From Calliphora vicina (taxonomy: Eukaryota; Arthropoda; Insecta; Diptera; Calliphoridae): 64,000 nt of DNA. Each line of letters opens with the position of its first letter. Positions within the stretch are counted from its first letter, which is position 1. Below, in pieces: positions 37,301 to 48,444 of this stretch. Below the pieces are notes generated by a model, which did no database searches, was not told the DNA's origin, and worked only from the letters and a program-made list of their open reading frames with translations. The translations under genes were made by a program, and so were the position numbers. The DNA lies in NCBI RefSeq assembly GCF_958450345.1, contig NC_088780.1, positions 103,738,226-103,802,225 on the forward strand, in the 5' to 3' direction.

Positions 37301-37980
37301 CAATTACTGCAATAAATAATAGGAAAAAAATGCCGGTTTTTACTAAAACGTCAATTCATAGCAAATGAAATAAAACAAAAACAAACTAACACTATGAAAT
37401 TGTTGTTGTAAAATTCAAAACAAAAATCTTCAATGGAAAAGCAAAAGAAAACACAAATTTCTCTCTTTTCAATATCAATAAAAGAGTTTAGTTGTTTTTA
37501 AAGAGTCTTAAATTAAACTATGTTAATTTAACATTAAAACTGCACTGTTATAAGCCTCAATAAAATGCATTTTCATTTTAAGAGAGTGTCTTACAAATTG
37601 AGTGCATTTTTCTTAATTTAAATGCAAGAGAGTTTTTAATTTTTTTACTCTTTGTTTTTACAATTTATTTAAGAATTGCATTGCAGTTTTATCTGAAATG
37701 TGTTGTTGTTTTTCTACCATAAAAATTTTGCAATTATATTTGTTGCTTTATTGTCATCGGTTTCAATATGACTACAAATACGTAATAGTGTGGGTTGCTT
37801 GTAATTTACAAAAGAAATTAAAAAAAAAGTAAAAAAAAAATATATAAAAAATCACGTGCTTTGTTTGCGAACAATAAAATAAGCAGTATATAATTTTTTT
37901 ATTAACAAGAATTTAAAAAAAAAAAAAAATTAAAAAAAATCTATAATTTTGTGCGCGTTTTTGTTTGGTAAAATTTTTAG
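34326..37980. other. Intronic sequence up to the first sima exon
   Basis: No gene seen. Around 36120-36340 the phrase GATTGGTAACGAGATCAATA recurs in variants, suggesting a degraded local duplication. A CACGTG palindrome lies at 37853-37858, about 125 bp before the exon. The acceptor region at the right end reads TTTTTGTTTGGTAAAATTTT then TAG. Confidence 0.5.
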
Positions 37981-38816
37981 TAACTTGGAGAAAAAGCATG
38001 AAATTTATACTCTGCAACAATACGAAGAATCGCAAAAATTTAAACTTGAAGAAAATAATAATAATAAAACACAAGGTTTAAATGAAAATAAACACCAGGA
38101 AGAGTTAATAAATAAAGATCAACAACTAAAAGAGGAAAAATTATTTGCTGCTACGGAATTGCAAAAACCTTTAGAAGCAGCAATAACAAAAATTGAAACT
38201 TCAACACCACCAGCAACACCACTCAATAACAATAACAATATCAATAATAATAATAATCAAAAAATAAAAGAAGATCTTATAAATATAAAACAAGAACACA
38301 TACCACCAATTGCTATAAATAATAATAAAAATAAAACCTTAATCGAAACTAGCCCCTCAACTACAGCTACTACCCCTGTAGTAGCTCCCTTAAAACCACC
38401 TACACAACAACCACAATTACCACTCCACTGTCCCACCACTACTGTTACCCATACTATTTTCAATAAATCGATAATATCAGCACCCAAATTCTCTGCTGAG
38501 GACAAACGTCCCAAAACCGTTACTTCGTCTTTGATTTTAACCAATTTACCCACTACCACCTCGACTCAGTCGATTTTACAACATCCACCTTTGAATGTGG
38601 TTGCTACGCGTGCCCCTCAATCAGTAACAGCTTCGGTATTTTCCCCATTGCCGCCGTCGCCGCCATCACCACCAAAATTACCTTCGTCTACGGCCACAGC
38701 TGCAATTTTAGCTCTACAACAATCGGAAGGTGGACCACACTCAGTCAACGCGAATCATCCACAAGATATGAATAAAGGATATTTAACATTTGCCGAGGAT
38801 GCCACAGAATTAACAA
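37981..38816 (+). CDS. sima: sima (HIF-alpha) exon following PAS-B
   Basis: This exon encodes 278 whole codons of the hypoxia-inducible transcription factor alpha subunit, which pairs with Tango (ARNT) to activate hypoxia genes. It opens on the third base of a codon (acceptor AG at 37979-37980) with NLEKKHEIYTLQQYEE, matching the segment right after PAS-B in HIF-1 alpha (VLSGIIQHDLIFSLQQTE). The middle is low-complexity Asn, Lys, Gln, Thr and Pro. INIKQEHIPP contains a sumoylation-type IKQE (Lys codon 38288-38290), and there is a proline-rich PLPPSPPSPPKLP near 38645-38687. It ends YLTFAEDATELT at donor A|GTAAGT (38817), leaving one base. The 1-base phase joins the next exon as ATG (Met). An upstream in-frame TTG at 37949 is intronic and is not a start. 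Confidence 0.93.
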
Positions 38817-39129
38817 GTAAGTGTTGAACATTTTATTTCTATATTTATTTTTATTATTTAGAAATTTTTATTATTATGGTGTTAAAACTTTAAGTTACAG
38901 TTTAGGAAGGGGTTTCTTAATTTTATTTGAATTAATTTTTGTATTCATTGGAATCTTATATAAATCGGTCCATAAAAAGGCGGTTTTTAAACAGAGCCCA
39001 ATGCATATTTCAAAGAACTTTCCGACAAATCATAAGCAACTTCGAAATTTAGATCGACAATAAGACAATTTCGGATTTTGAAGAAAATCTTGAAAATAAT
39101 TTTTTATTTTGAACAAATCATGTCCTTAA

Positions 39130-39790
39130 AGCATGAGCCAAAAGAACTGCTCATGTTTTAAGGACAAGAACTAATCATGCCTGTTCCAAAGAAAGAGCAT
39201 TCTGCTTCGATCGAATCAAATATGTAGATTCGGTATAGGTTCCCTATGATGGACCGGTCAGATTTCAGCAGCTCATAATAGATAGGACCTTTTTGCTCCC
39301 ACCAAATAGACAGTATTACCATAGCGCCATGGATATTTATCTTTGGTGTCAATTCGGCTGTTTAGCCGGGCTTCACATACGATATCTTACGCTTCATGTT
39401 ATGTAATAAATCCCTTTTTCATTGCAAGTAATGATTCGGCGCAAAAATGATTTTCTTTTATAGCGTTCAAGCAAAATTTCGGTCTCTCGGCTTAAATTCG
39501 TACTCAATTTCCCTGCTTTTGAATGCTGCTCGCAAACATTTTGAAATTGCTGCTTGAGTAGCTCCCAATTGTTGAGTTTTACAACATTCTTCATGGATTA
39601 ATGACTCCAATTCTTGGTCTTCAATATTTTTGCCTTCTTTGTCAAAATCATCACTTCTGAACCGCACAAACCATCTTTCGTACCTTGAAACCGATGGAAC
39701 ACATTCGCCATAAGCATTGGTGAGCAATCGGGGTGCTTCAGCGCCACTTTTCTTCAAATTAAAGAAATAAAGCAAAACTTCCCGCATATG
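39130..39790 (-). pseudogene. Broken mariner transposase (relic) with internal deletion
   Basis: Reading leftward from 39787, the - strand gives VLLYFFNLKKSGAEAPRLLT, YGECVPSVSRYERWFVRFRS, LESLIHEECCKTQQ, ATQAAISKCLR, then FLRRIITCNEKGIYYIT, KRKISYVKPG, INIHGAMVILSIWWEQKG, YYELL and RSIIGNLYR. This is the standard mariner order from helix-turn-helix to the catalytic core. The TGDEKW-type block reads TCNEKG, so the first catalytic aspartate is asparagine. After NLYRIYIF the sequence jumps to the element's 3' end, TGAGCCAAAAGAACTGCTCA near 39138, also present near 33682. The copy therefore lacks the SPD-containing block. Same subfamily as the copies at 6.3 and 33.7 kb. Confidence 0.92.
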
Positions 39791-39829
39791 ACGCTTTCTT
39801 GATACAAGAGGGGGGTCAAAATATCAAAT

Positions 39830-39982
39830 TTTTAACCTCTCAGACAGATCTTCACCGATCTTGTTGAAATATTGTGTCTAAATTACTATAGAATAGGACT
39901 AACCTTGGTGCAAATTTCATCCCGATCGGAAGACATCGGTTTCAAAAGTTGGTCACTTGACATGAAATCCCCCCATATATAT
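39830..39982. repeat. Dispersed repeat with ATCCCGATCGGAAGACATCG block (copy 2)
   Basis: The order of phrases is as at 13380-13555: CTAACCTTGGTGCAAATTTC, ATCCCGATCGGAAGACATCG, TTTCAAAAGTTGG, CACTTGACATGAAAT. It lies directly beside the mariner relic at 39130-39790, whereas copy 1 lies beside a Tc1-like remnant. It is therefore an independent repeat or a shared insertion target. Confidence 0.8.
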
Positions 39983-41240
39983 TTTTGTTAAATGCACTTA
40001 ATTATTGAAATACATGTTCTGTTATCTAAATTGTATTTAGAAAAATAAACAAAAGCACTTATCAAGTTATAGCAGTAAATCACATACTAATCATACTAAA
40101 ATTAGATACATATTTAGATAGATACATACACCCACACAAATAACTTATTTTTTATTTTTTTGGATTGAGAGGTGTCAGTAATTTGATGGCTGTTTACAAG
40201 ATAAAATTACCAATATTCTTTATCCGCCCACACACCCTCTATCAAAGGGTTTGTTCTAAAATGAATCTTAATCTAAAACGCCATCTCAATCTCTCAGATT
40301 AATGTTTTATTTAAAACCTAAAAAACACATTTTCAATTTGTGGTTTGGTTTTTGTTTTTCCACTTCTGTCACTTACTGGGTGTTTGTTGTTAGTTTGTTT
40401 TATATATTTTTACAACAACTGAATAAAACCGCAAATCTTATAATTTGAAATTTTGCTTTGTTTTCAGTTTATTTTAATGCCCTGCTTGTTAGTTTGCCGT
40501 GTTATATATTAAAATAAATAATAATTGGATTTTATTGTTTAATTTATATTATTATCAAATGATTGTCATTTGATATGACATACAGACAAGAGGAGTGAGA
40601 GAGAGAGAGAGTGAGAGACAGAGACGAAGATAGTTTAACTTCTCTAATTTAGGTCTTAAAATGGTTTTATGAGATTTGTTTTATTATTTACATTATTTTA
40701 TTTGATTGTAAGTTGCAAATTCCTGAGTATTTTTTGTTTGTTTTTTGTTTGCTCCTCTTTATCATCATGTAATTTTCTATTAAATGAGTTCATTATAAAC
40801 ATTATCTTTATTATCAGGGGTCTGTTGTTGGCAAAACTATAAGTACGAATACTTGTAGTTGGCCATTAATTTTGCTTTTATCTAAATTCCATATGGATAG
40901 TTTCTTTCTTTCTTTGTTTTTGTAATCGTATTGGTATTTCTTAGTTATCGGTTGTTTACCTAGAAAATATTCCTGTATGAGATTACATATTTATGGTCTT
41001 TGTTGGCCTAAACTTTATACAAATATTGAGTTGAATTAAGAAGGTTTTATATTGTTTGCTTACAATTCTGAGATAGCAAATTTGTTTATCTTGTGTGGTC
41101 ATTCGGAAGAATAATGTTTTTTTATTGCAAGGACACGTGCTCATTTTCCATTTAAATATAAATTTTCTAAGAAGTAAAATAAGAAAACTTTTAAACAAAC
41201 AAGTAATTCCATAAAGACATTAACTAAATATTTCTATTTT
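39983..41240. other. Intronic sequence with a GAGA-rich microsatellite
   Basis: At about 40590-40630 a GAGTGAGAGAGAGAGAGAGT run is followed by GAGAGACAGAGACGAAGATA. In Drosophila, GAGAG is the word bound by GAGA factor, so this could be an intronic regulatory site or simply a microsatellite. A CACGTG palindrome is at 41134-41139. The rest is AT-rich and unremarkable. Confidence 0.5.
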
Positions 41241-43020
41241 ATTTGGAAAGTTGTATAACAGTGGTCTAACAGTTTGATCATGAAGCTCACAACATATAAA
41301 TCATAAAACAATAAGAAAAACATAGTGTAACAGTTTGATAAATTCGTTTATGGCAGTATAACTGTTTCACAAAGAATGCAAAACTAAATTTATAACAGTT
41401 TAACGGAAGATTGTATTAGTAACAGTTTAATTATAAATTATACAATGTATGAAAATCACAGTATAACAGTTTGCAAAAGTAATTTATAACAGTTTTACAA
41501 AGAATGCAAAATTTAATTTATAACAGTTTCATTACAAGTTTAACAGAAGATTGTATTAGTATAACAGTTTAATTATAACATAATATACTGTATGAAAATC
41601 ACAGTTTGCAAAAGTAATTAATAACAGTTGAATGCTAAATTAAATTTATAACAGTTTCATTACAAGAATAACTGAAAATTATTAATTTTTATAAGTATAA
41701 CAGTTTTAGAATACAATTTGATATGTTTTATCTCCTTTGATTCGCTTATAAGGAATCAAATGTTAAGTATAACCTTAAACACACATAAACATGTTAGAAA
41801 AGTTACTTTTAACTTTAGTTAGTGCTATAAAGTGAATTTGAAACTATTATAATGAAAATTTACAACTTTTATACAGACAAAACTTAAATATTATTCAGTA
41901 TGATATTTTAGTTATGTTTTGTAACACTTTATAACAATTTAAACATGTTAATAATGTTAAGTATAACAGTTATATTTAATATAAGGAAAGATTTTAGTAA
42001 CTGTTATACAGAAAAATTAAAAAAAAAATCAGTATAACTGTTTAGTTTCATTACAAATATTGATTTAAATCAAAATATAAAATCAAGTATAAAAACAAAG
42101 TTTTTTTGAAACTGTTATACAATGAAATATGTATTGCTTTTTCCCAATTGAAGATATTATAACAGTTGAAACATGTTAAAAATTAGCTATATGATGAATT
42201 AGAAACTGTTGTATGATTTATATAACTGTTATACAGACAAAGTTCAGTTTAGTTTTATTACAAGGAATGATTAAAATCAAGAATATAAAAACAATTTTAT
42301 TTTGAAACTGTATTACGATGCAATATTATGTGTTTTTTTCCTTTGAACAAAATGTATAACAGTTTAAACATATTAAAAATGTTAATAAATTTATTTGTTA
42401 TATAACTAATAATGAACTGTTATACTGAAGATTTAAATAACTGTTTGTTAAAACTCAAAACTTCTTCAGTATAACAGTTTAGTAATGAAACTTAATTTAT
42501 TTGGAATTTGTTAAACAATTATATTAAATGTGGTAGGTAAATTAGTTAAATTTATTTAAACTGTTATAAAACAAATTATAGTTTGATATACAACAACATA
42601 TCTCGGTATAACAGTTTAGCTTCATTACAAAGCTTTATTTCTAATAGCATAACAGTTTCAATATTGTAAAATATATCATTAAACAGAATTTAGATAACAG
42701 TTTATTTATTTGTAATGGCTAGAGAAATACAAAATTTCAAAATATATTAAATATTCTTGAAATCAATTTTTATACAATAAGAAAATCAAAATTGTTCGGT
42801 ATAACAGTTTTATAACAATTTCCAAATTATATATATGTTATGAAACAACAAAGCTTCATTTATAACAGTATAACAGTTTCGATATTGAGAAGAGTTTTTT
42901 TTAACTTATGAGTTTGGAAGTAATGAGTATTCGAAACAGTTAAGTTTAATATACATATCTTTAAAGTTAAAATATTGCATTGTATAGCAGGTCAAAAAAA
43001 TGTATAACAGTTGCTTTAAT
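41240..43020. repeat. Field of reiterated TATAACAGTTT motifs in both orientations (block 1)
   Basis: The word TAACAGTT, usually as GTATAACAGTTTA, or its complement AACTGTTATA, occurs dozens of times at irregular spacing of roughly 30-110 bp. The left part (41250-41720) is mostly in the TAACAGTT sense; from about 42100 both senses are mixed. Between the words the sequence is AT-rich and varies, so this is not a simple head-to-tail tandem array. TAACNGTT is the classic Myb-binding consensus, with AAC-N-GTT dyad symmetry. Myb binding here is inference. Confidence 0.85.
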
Positions 43021-44325
43021 TGTTTATTAATCTTTATTTTTCCACAAAATTCACATGCTTTTTTTATGGCATTATTCCAAAAATGTGAACACATGACAAT
43101 AATTTCCAAATATAGCCAAAACAAATATTTGCAATCCTTAATTACTTTTAATTTAACATTCATTCGCCATAAAGTTACAAAATTAAGAAACGATTTTATT
43201 TCAATAAATCATGGGATAAAAATATTGAGACAAAATATTTATAGTAAATATTGTATTTGTTCAAATTCCTTATTATTTGCTTTATTAATTATCAAATATT
43301 GTTTTATTTTTAACTAAAATAATAAATAAAACTAGTTTTAACTAAATTTAAACTGCACAGCACTTAAAACATGTTATACAGATGGTCATCGCTAAATATT
43401 TGCAATAAACAAAACTAATTCACGTCAATTTATTGCAAATAAATAAATAATATTAAAAAAAAACAGTATTTAGTTTTCGTTTAACGTGTAAAGAAATGGC
43501 CTTGATCGTTATGCACTTTTGGCCGGCTAATGCACTTAAAAAAATAAATGACAAAATAAACAGTGAGGTACAAAAAAACAATTGCTTAATTAAATAAAAA
43601 ATAAATGAAACTTTCTAATAATTTAAATAATTATTTCATATTTAATTTATAAGATTCTATATAAATTTTGTTTACAAACTGTCTTTTTTATTATGACACT
43701 CACTGTTTGTTTACGACATTAGTGTGTATATTATTTGATTTGATTGAATGAATGCACATATCAAATTTAATTTTTTGTCTCTATGCATTTTTTTTTTATA
43801 AATTGTTAAGTTCAAAATGTTATTTTGCAAAAAAAAAAAATAAAATAGAAAAACTTATCAGTGTTCAATTAAAAATTAATTGCAAAAATATTAAGCTAAT
43901 ATATTTTTATATTTTTAAATGCTAATTTAGCTTTTAGCAAAAAAAAAAATAAATAAAATAAAACTAATTATAACAATCATGTAACAAATGTGATAATATT
44001 CAGTTTAATCAACATGTTTTTATTTAAAACTATAAATTTTACGCTTGATATATTTGTCTTTTATAATTTAATGAAGGCTCAAATATATCAACCATAAAAT
44101 AGCTTTTTTGTTATGTTAAACAAATAGCTTTAATTACAGGGATGAAATTAAATATGATTTGAAAATTTAGAATTTTGTTCTCTTACGCATTTAATGGTGA
44201 ACTACTCAACCAAAAAAAAAGAAGAAATATCAGCATTCTTTTAAAACTATAGCTAATTATTAAAAACTAAACCTGAAGCACTAACTATAGCAGTTTCTGT
44301 CATGAATAAATAAAAACAATAAATA
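43021..44325. other. Spacer between two TAACAGTT blocks, nothing recognised
   Basis: AT-rich sequence without the reiterated word. The frames at 42906-43163 (-) and 43000-43317 (+) overlap each other and lack recognisable features. Confidence 0.5.
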
Positions 44326-44329
44326 AATC

Positions 44330-45250
44330 TTGTATAACAGTTTGAAAATGTCGTTTATAACAATATAACAGTTTTACAGAGAGTTTCATTGCAAGTATAG
44401 CTGAAAATATTTAATTTGTTTCATTAATATAACAGTTTTATAACAAAATCATACAATTTGAAATTTATTTCTCTTTACATTTGCTTAAAACGAACGAACG
44501 ATTTGAAAAATGTTAAATATAACAGTTTTATTTGTATAAACTGGTGGAAAACAAATTATAAACCGTTATACCGAAAATTTATATAACTGATATACAATAA
44601 AAATTTGTCAATATCACAATTCAGTTTTATTGATTGATTTAAATGATGTTATGAATATTTTGAAACTGTTATACAATCTAATTTTGTGGTTATAACAGTT
44701 TAAATATATTAGGAAAATTAATTATAACATTAATTATTGCTATACAACGAGTTTGAAACTATTATACTGAAGATTAACATAACTGTTATACAGAAGAAAA
44801 TTCTAAAGTATGACAGTTTAATTTCATTACAAAGACTGATTTAAATCAAAATATTAAAACTGTTATATATAAAAAATACTTTGAAACTGTTATACAATTT
44901 TATATTATGATTTTTTTTAATTAAATACATAATAGTTCAAATATGTGAACAATGTTAAGTATAACAGTTATATTTGATATAAGGCAAATTAAAAATAGTT
45001 TTACCAAAGATTTAAACATTAAATGAAATTGTGAAACTGTTATACAATTTAATTTTGTACTTTATAACAGTTCAAATATTTTATAATTATAAGATTAATT
45101 ATTGCTATGAAACCAGTTTGAAACTGTTATATTGAAAATTTAAATAACTGTTATAAAGTCAATATTTAAAGATTCTTAAGTATAACAGTTAACAGAAACA
45201 TTAAAAAAATTGTTCAGTTTAACAGTTTAGTTTCATGAGAAAAATTGATT
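44330..45250. repeat. Field of reiterated TATAACAGTTT motifs (block 2)
   Basis: The same word family as block 1 resumes at 44333 (TTGTATAACAGTTTGAAA) and continues to about 45220, again in both orientations. Two or more phrases are shared with block 1, such as TTTCATTACAAAGACTGATT then TAAATCAAAATAT. That indicates longer duplicated segments and not just the short word. Confidence 0.85.
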
Positions 45251-45299
45251 TAAATCAATATATGAAATTTGTTATTCAAACATCAAAGATTCATAACTA

Positions 45300-45540
45300 A
45301 TCTTTTAGCATCATTTTCTGAATCTCAGGATATGTTTTATTGTGACGATATACTGACAGTTTTCATACAAAAATTACAATATACTAATCGGAAGAGATTC
45401 AGGAAATGAGGCTTACACCCATTTTCTTAATCTCTGGTTATTTTTTATCGTGACGATATACTGACAGTTCTCATAAAAAAATGTTAATTGGAAGTATATC
45501 GTTACGAAAAACGATAAGCAAATATTGAGAAAATGGGGGT
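45300..45540. mobile_element. Two adjacent copies of a palindromic MITE-like element
   Basis: Copy one is about 45310-45410 and copy two about 45416-45535. Each runs from an arm with CATTTTCT..ATCTCTGGTTAT or a variant, through GACGATATACTGACAGTT and CTCATA, to a second arm ending TTGAGAAAATGGGGG. The outer arms are imperfect inverted repeats, so a single strand could fold into a long hairpin. A third copy lies inverted at 48038-48155. Confidence 0.8.
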
Positions 45541-47029
45541 TAAACTAGTAAATTTTAGTTTTACTAAACAAGAAAATATTTTATCAGAATAATGAATGTA
45601 GGTAATCATCAAGATCTTAGAGTTTATTTTATATTTATTTTCAAAATATTGAAAAAATTGAGAATATATTTATACATGTGTATATACATATATTTTAATA
45701 TAATCAAAATGATTTTAAAACATTAAAAATATACTGATGCTTTCCTTAAGACCTTGAGGCAGGTCTGGTTTTTTTTTTTTTTTTTTTGCAAAAAAATAAA
45801 ATTATAATTTAAAATAGAAATAATAGAAATACTTATGAATACATTTGTTTTTCTTTTAATTTTAAATTTAAACAACCGGTTTTTTTTAATGAAATCAAAA
45901 TTGATAATAAAATTTGCTACAGCAAACGAAAGTTTTTATAGGCAGAATTCATTTTTAAGAGGGTGCATGAAGCAAAACAAAAAAACAAATATTTAACCGG
46001 TTATTAAAATATATAACATAATGGTTGTTTTGCTACCAATAATTATTTTAAAATGCTGAATTATTTCGAATATAATTTGAAAAAAAAGATGACAAAAAAT
46101 TACTCTGAGCAGAGTAATAAATATTGTTTGTCAGAAAACGTGCTGAGATTGCTGCTTGTGTTGAGAATATTAAAATCAATTTTTCTAAATTTATTTGTTT
46201 TGATTTCAAAATTTTCCACCAACAAAAAACAAAAATTGACAAACAAAAAATAAAATTCAATTGCTGTTTATTCTATTGTGTCACATGCTATTTTTTTTAC
46301 GAGTTTGTTTCCTATTTGAGAGATTTGTATCTATAACGTGTGATTGTTGTTCTGGCTTTTTATGATCATCACTTAAAGTTCATTCAAAATACCAAATGTC
46401 TAACGCACTTTCCCGGCTATTGTGAATATTATGTGTGTGTGCATGAATATTTTGCAATAGACTTTTTAGCTACTTGGTCGTTCGGTTGTCAACATTTCAA
46501 CAATAACAAAAATATCAAAATAATTTAAATTTAGTTTTCATGTCTTTTTTTTGTTTAAATATATGTACACTCAACCTACGTTCTGTGGTTGTTTTGGATT
46601 CTGTTGATATTTTTATTTTTTTTCACTCTAAAAAAAAGTTTTCCTTCTTTTTCCATTCCAAATTTTTTTATTTTACACACACAGCTTTTTTCACATTTAA
46701 ACAAGATACACGCGCCAATTGTTTAAAAACAACAATTTGCTCGTCAACAAAAAAAATATTAAAAATAAAATTGTTATAGAAAAAAACCAAACTAAACAAT
46801 ATTAAAGAAGAAAAAAATAAATAATAAATAAATAAATTTATTCGGTATTTTGTGTGTGACAATACTACTTAACAAATTAATTGGCTGTATATTGTTTGGT
46901 TTGGTTTAGATTGCGATGATGAAGATGATGTATTGGCTGAGAATCTATTTACTTTTTGTCATTTTCTTTCTCAAACTAAAATTTGTTTAGAATTTCTTTA
47001 TTATTAAATTTATACATCTTTTATATGTA
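45541..47029. other. Intronic sequence, nothing recognised
   Basis: AT-rich intron with a ~20-base T run near 45768-45787. The frames clustered at 46048-46862 on both strands overlap each other, are of chance composition and have no recognisable domain. Confidence 0.5.
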
Positions 47030-47553
47030 CAGTGGTGGCCATGAATTTAAGACAAAAATTGTTTGCTAAATTCAATGTAATTGTCAATTATTTTTTCAAA
47101 TATTTCCACAAATATGTATGCATGAGGACTGTTTTAACACACAAGTGTGTTTTATTCGACTGTGTCAATTCATACAGATTCACCATGAACACATAAAATT
47201 TTTCTACAACTTGACCAAAAAAATTTTTTTTTAAATAAACATATTTTCTCACATTTATATCATTATATTTTTATTATTATAAAATATCTGGACCAAATTT
47301 CGTATTTTTAGTTCCATTAGTTTCGGTCATATCATGTTATTAACAGCGGATGTTCGCTGAGGTGGATCAACGTATTTCGACATATCTTTGTCCATATATG
47401 TTTTACCGATTTTTCCAAAAATTTTTCAGAAACTAGAAACATTAATAATAAATTTCATACCCTTAGAGGTCCTTTTATTTTGGCTCTATCGCACTTAAAA
47501 TTCAGTTGATGAAAAAAATTCAAGTATTTGTCTTAAATTGGTGGCCACCACTG
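47030..47553. mobile_element. 524-bp non-autonomous Tc1-type element with TA target duplication
   Basis: The left end CAGTGGTGGCCATGAATTTA then AGACAAA (47030-47056) is the inverted repeat of the right end TTTGTCTTAAATTGGTGGCC then ACCACTG (47527-47553), with only the two bases after GGCCA differing. A TA dinucleotide flanks each side (47028-47029 and 47554-47555), the target duplication of the Tc1/mariner superfamily. The interior has no open frame of use and no recognisable transposase segment, so it would have needed a transposase in trans. The intact ends suggest a fairly recent insertion. Confidence 0.93.
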
Positions 47554-47555
47554 TA

Positions 47556-48037
47556 TATCGCTTTATTTCATAAGTTGTCATCATTTTTTTTTATTAAACA
47601 TAAAAAAGCATGCGTTCTGTGAGTGAAACTAATATTTCAAAAAAACAAATCTATTATTTTTCATAATTTTAAAGGAAAAAGGAAAAAAATTAAAAAAAAA
47701 CTTTAATGCAATTTATTAAAATCTGTTTAGTTTTTTAATGGAACATTTCTTATCACATCTAACATGGCTTGATAAGGGATGTGCTAGGAGTTCTGCTAAG
47801 ATTTTACTCAAAAACCATAACAAAATATTAAACAACTTTTACAACAGCTTTTAGCCCTTAAAACACGATCGCCGATCACTGGTCGGCATAAATAGACCAT
47901 GGATTAAAAACATCCCAGCGGCTGCCTAATCGGTGTGATATCGCTTAGAATGTAAGCTAAAATATCAGTAGGTGCCATTACTATTCAATTTAGATAAAAA
48001 GCGCAGTTCTAAACGAACTGATGATACGCCTATAAAG
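47556..48037. other. Intronic sequence, more GC-balanced near 47870-48010
   Basis: No gene recognised. The patch with AAACACGATCGCCGATCACT and CCAGCGGCTGCCTAATCGGT near 47858-47940 stands out in base composition and may be a decayed transposon, but I could not identify it. Confidence 0.4.
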
Positions 48038-48155
48038 CCCCATTTCCTCAAAAATAATTTTTCCTAACGATACTTCCAATTAATATAATTTTCGTATGAG
48101 AACTGTCAGTCTATCGTCACAATAAAAAATAACCAGAGATTGAGAAAATGGGGGC
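48038..48155. mobile_element. Inverted third copy of the palindromic MITE-like element
   Basis: Begins GCCCCATTTCCTCAAAAATA, continues TCCTAACGATACTTCCAATT and GAGAACTGTCAGTCTATCGT, and ends GATTGAGAAAATGGGGGC. It is the reverse complement in layout of the copy at 45416-45535. Its ends CCCCATTT and AAATGGGG pair exactly, and the following arms are partly complementary. Confidence 0.85.
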
Positions 48156-48444
48156 AAGACTAACAAATAAGAATGTAAAAATGTAGATAACAGTCCTATT
48201 TGCATTTGAAAAATAATTGAAATAATAATAATTTTATTTATTTTCATATACATATAAATTTCTTAAGGAAAAACCTTCCATTTTCATTTAATTAATTTAT
48301 AATTTTATCGCACTCAAATCACCTTTTAAAAAATCCACAAAACCAACTGATTCAGGGCCTGATTCCGAAACACGAAAGGAAAACAATTTTCGAATTTTTG
48401 TATGAAAATCACTCAGTTTTTAAATAATTTTTAAAAGTTTTTCA

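Larger units (their letters stand above)
1..37980 (+). other. sima: Large sima intron (left part of gene), running off the left edge
   Basis: The first recognisable exon starts at 37981 after an acceptor AG at 37979-37980, and it begins in the middle of the HIF-alpha protein. Everything to its left is therefore read as intron. No long open frame, and nothing resembling a bHLH or PAS segment, was seen in it. The true 5' boundary lies outside the window, so the intron exceeds 37.9 kb, unless a short coding exon was missed. It is strongly AT-rich and filled with satellites, transposon relics and small inverted-repeat elements listed separately. Alternative 5' exons cannot be excluded. Confidence 0.7.

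Noticed and set aside
37949..37980. In-frame extension MCAFLFGKIFS upstream of the first exon
   Set aside because: It starts at TTG, and the acceptor AG at 37979-37980 followed by the post-PAS homology shows it is intron.
38257..38559. 100-codon - strand frame opposite the first visible exon
   Set aside because: Shadow of low-complexity Asn/Thr codons; no independent support.
40590..40630. GAGA run as a firm regulatory element
   Set aside because: A microsatellite explains it equally well; kept only as a note in the feature list.
46048..46862. Cluster of overlapping frames on both strands
   Set aside because: Mutually overlapping, low-complexity, without domains or repeat relatives; expected by chance.
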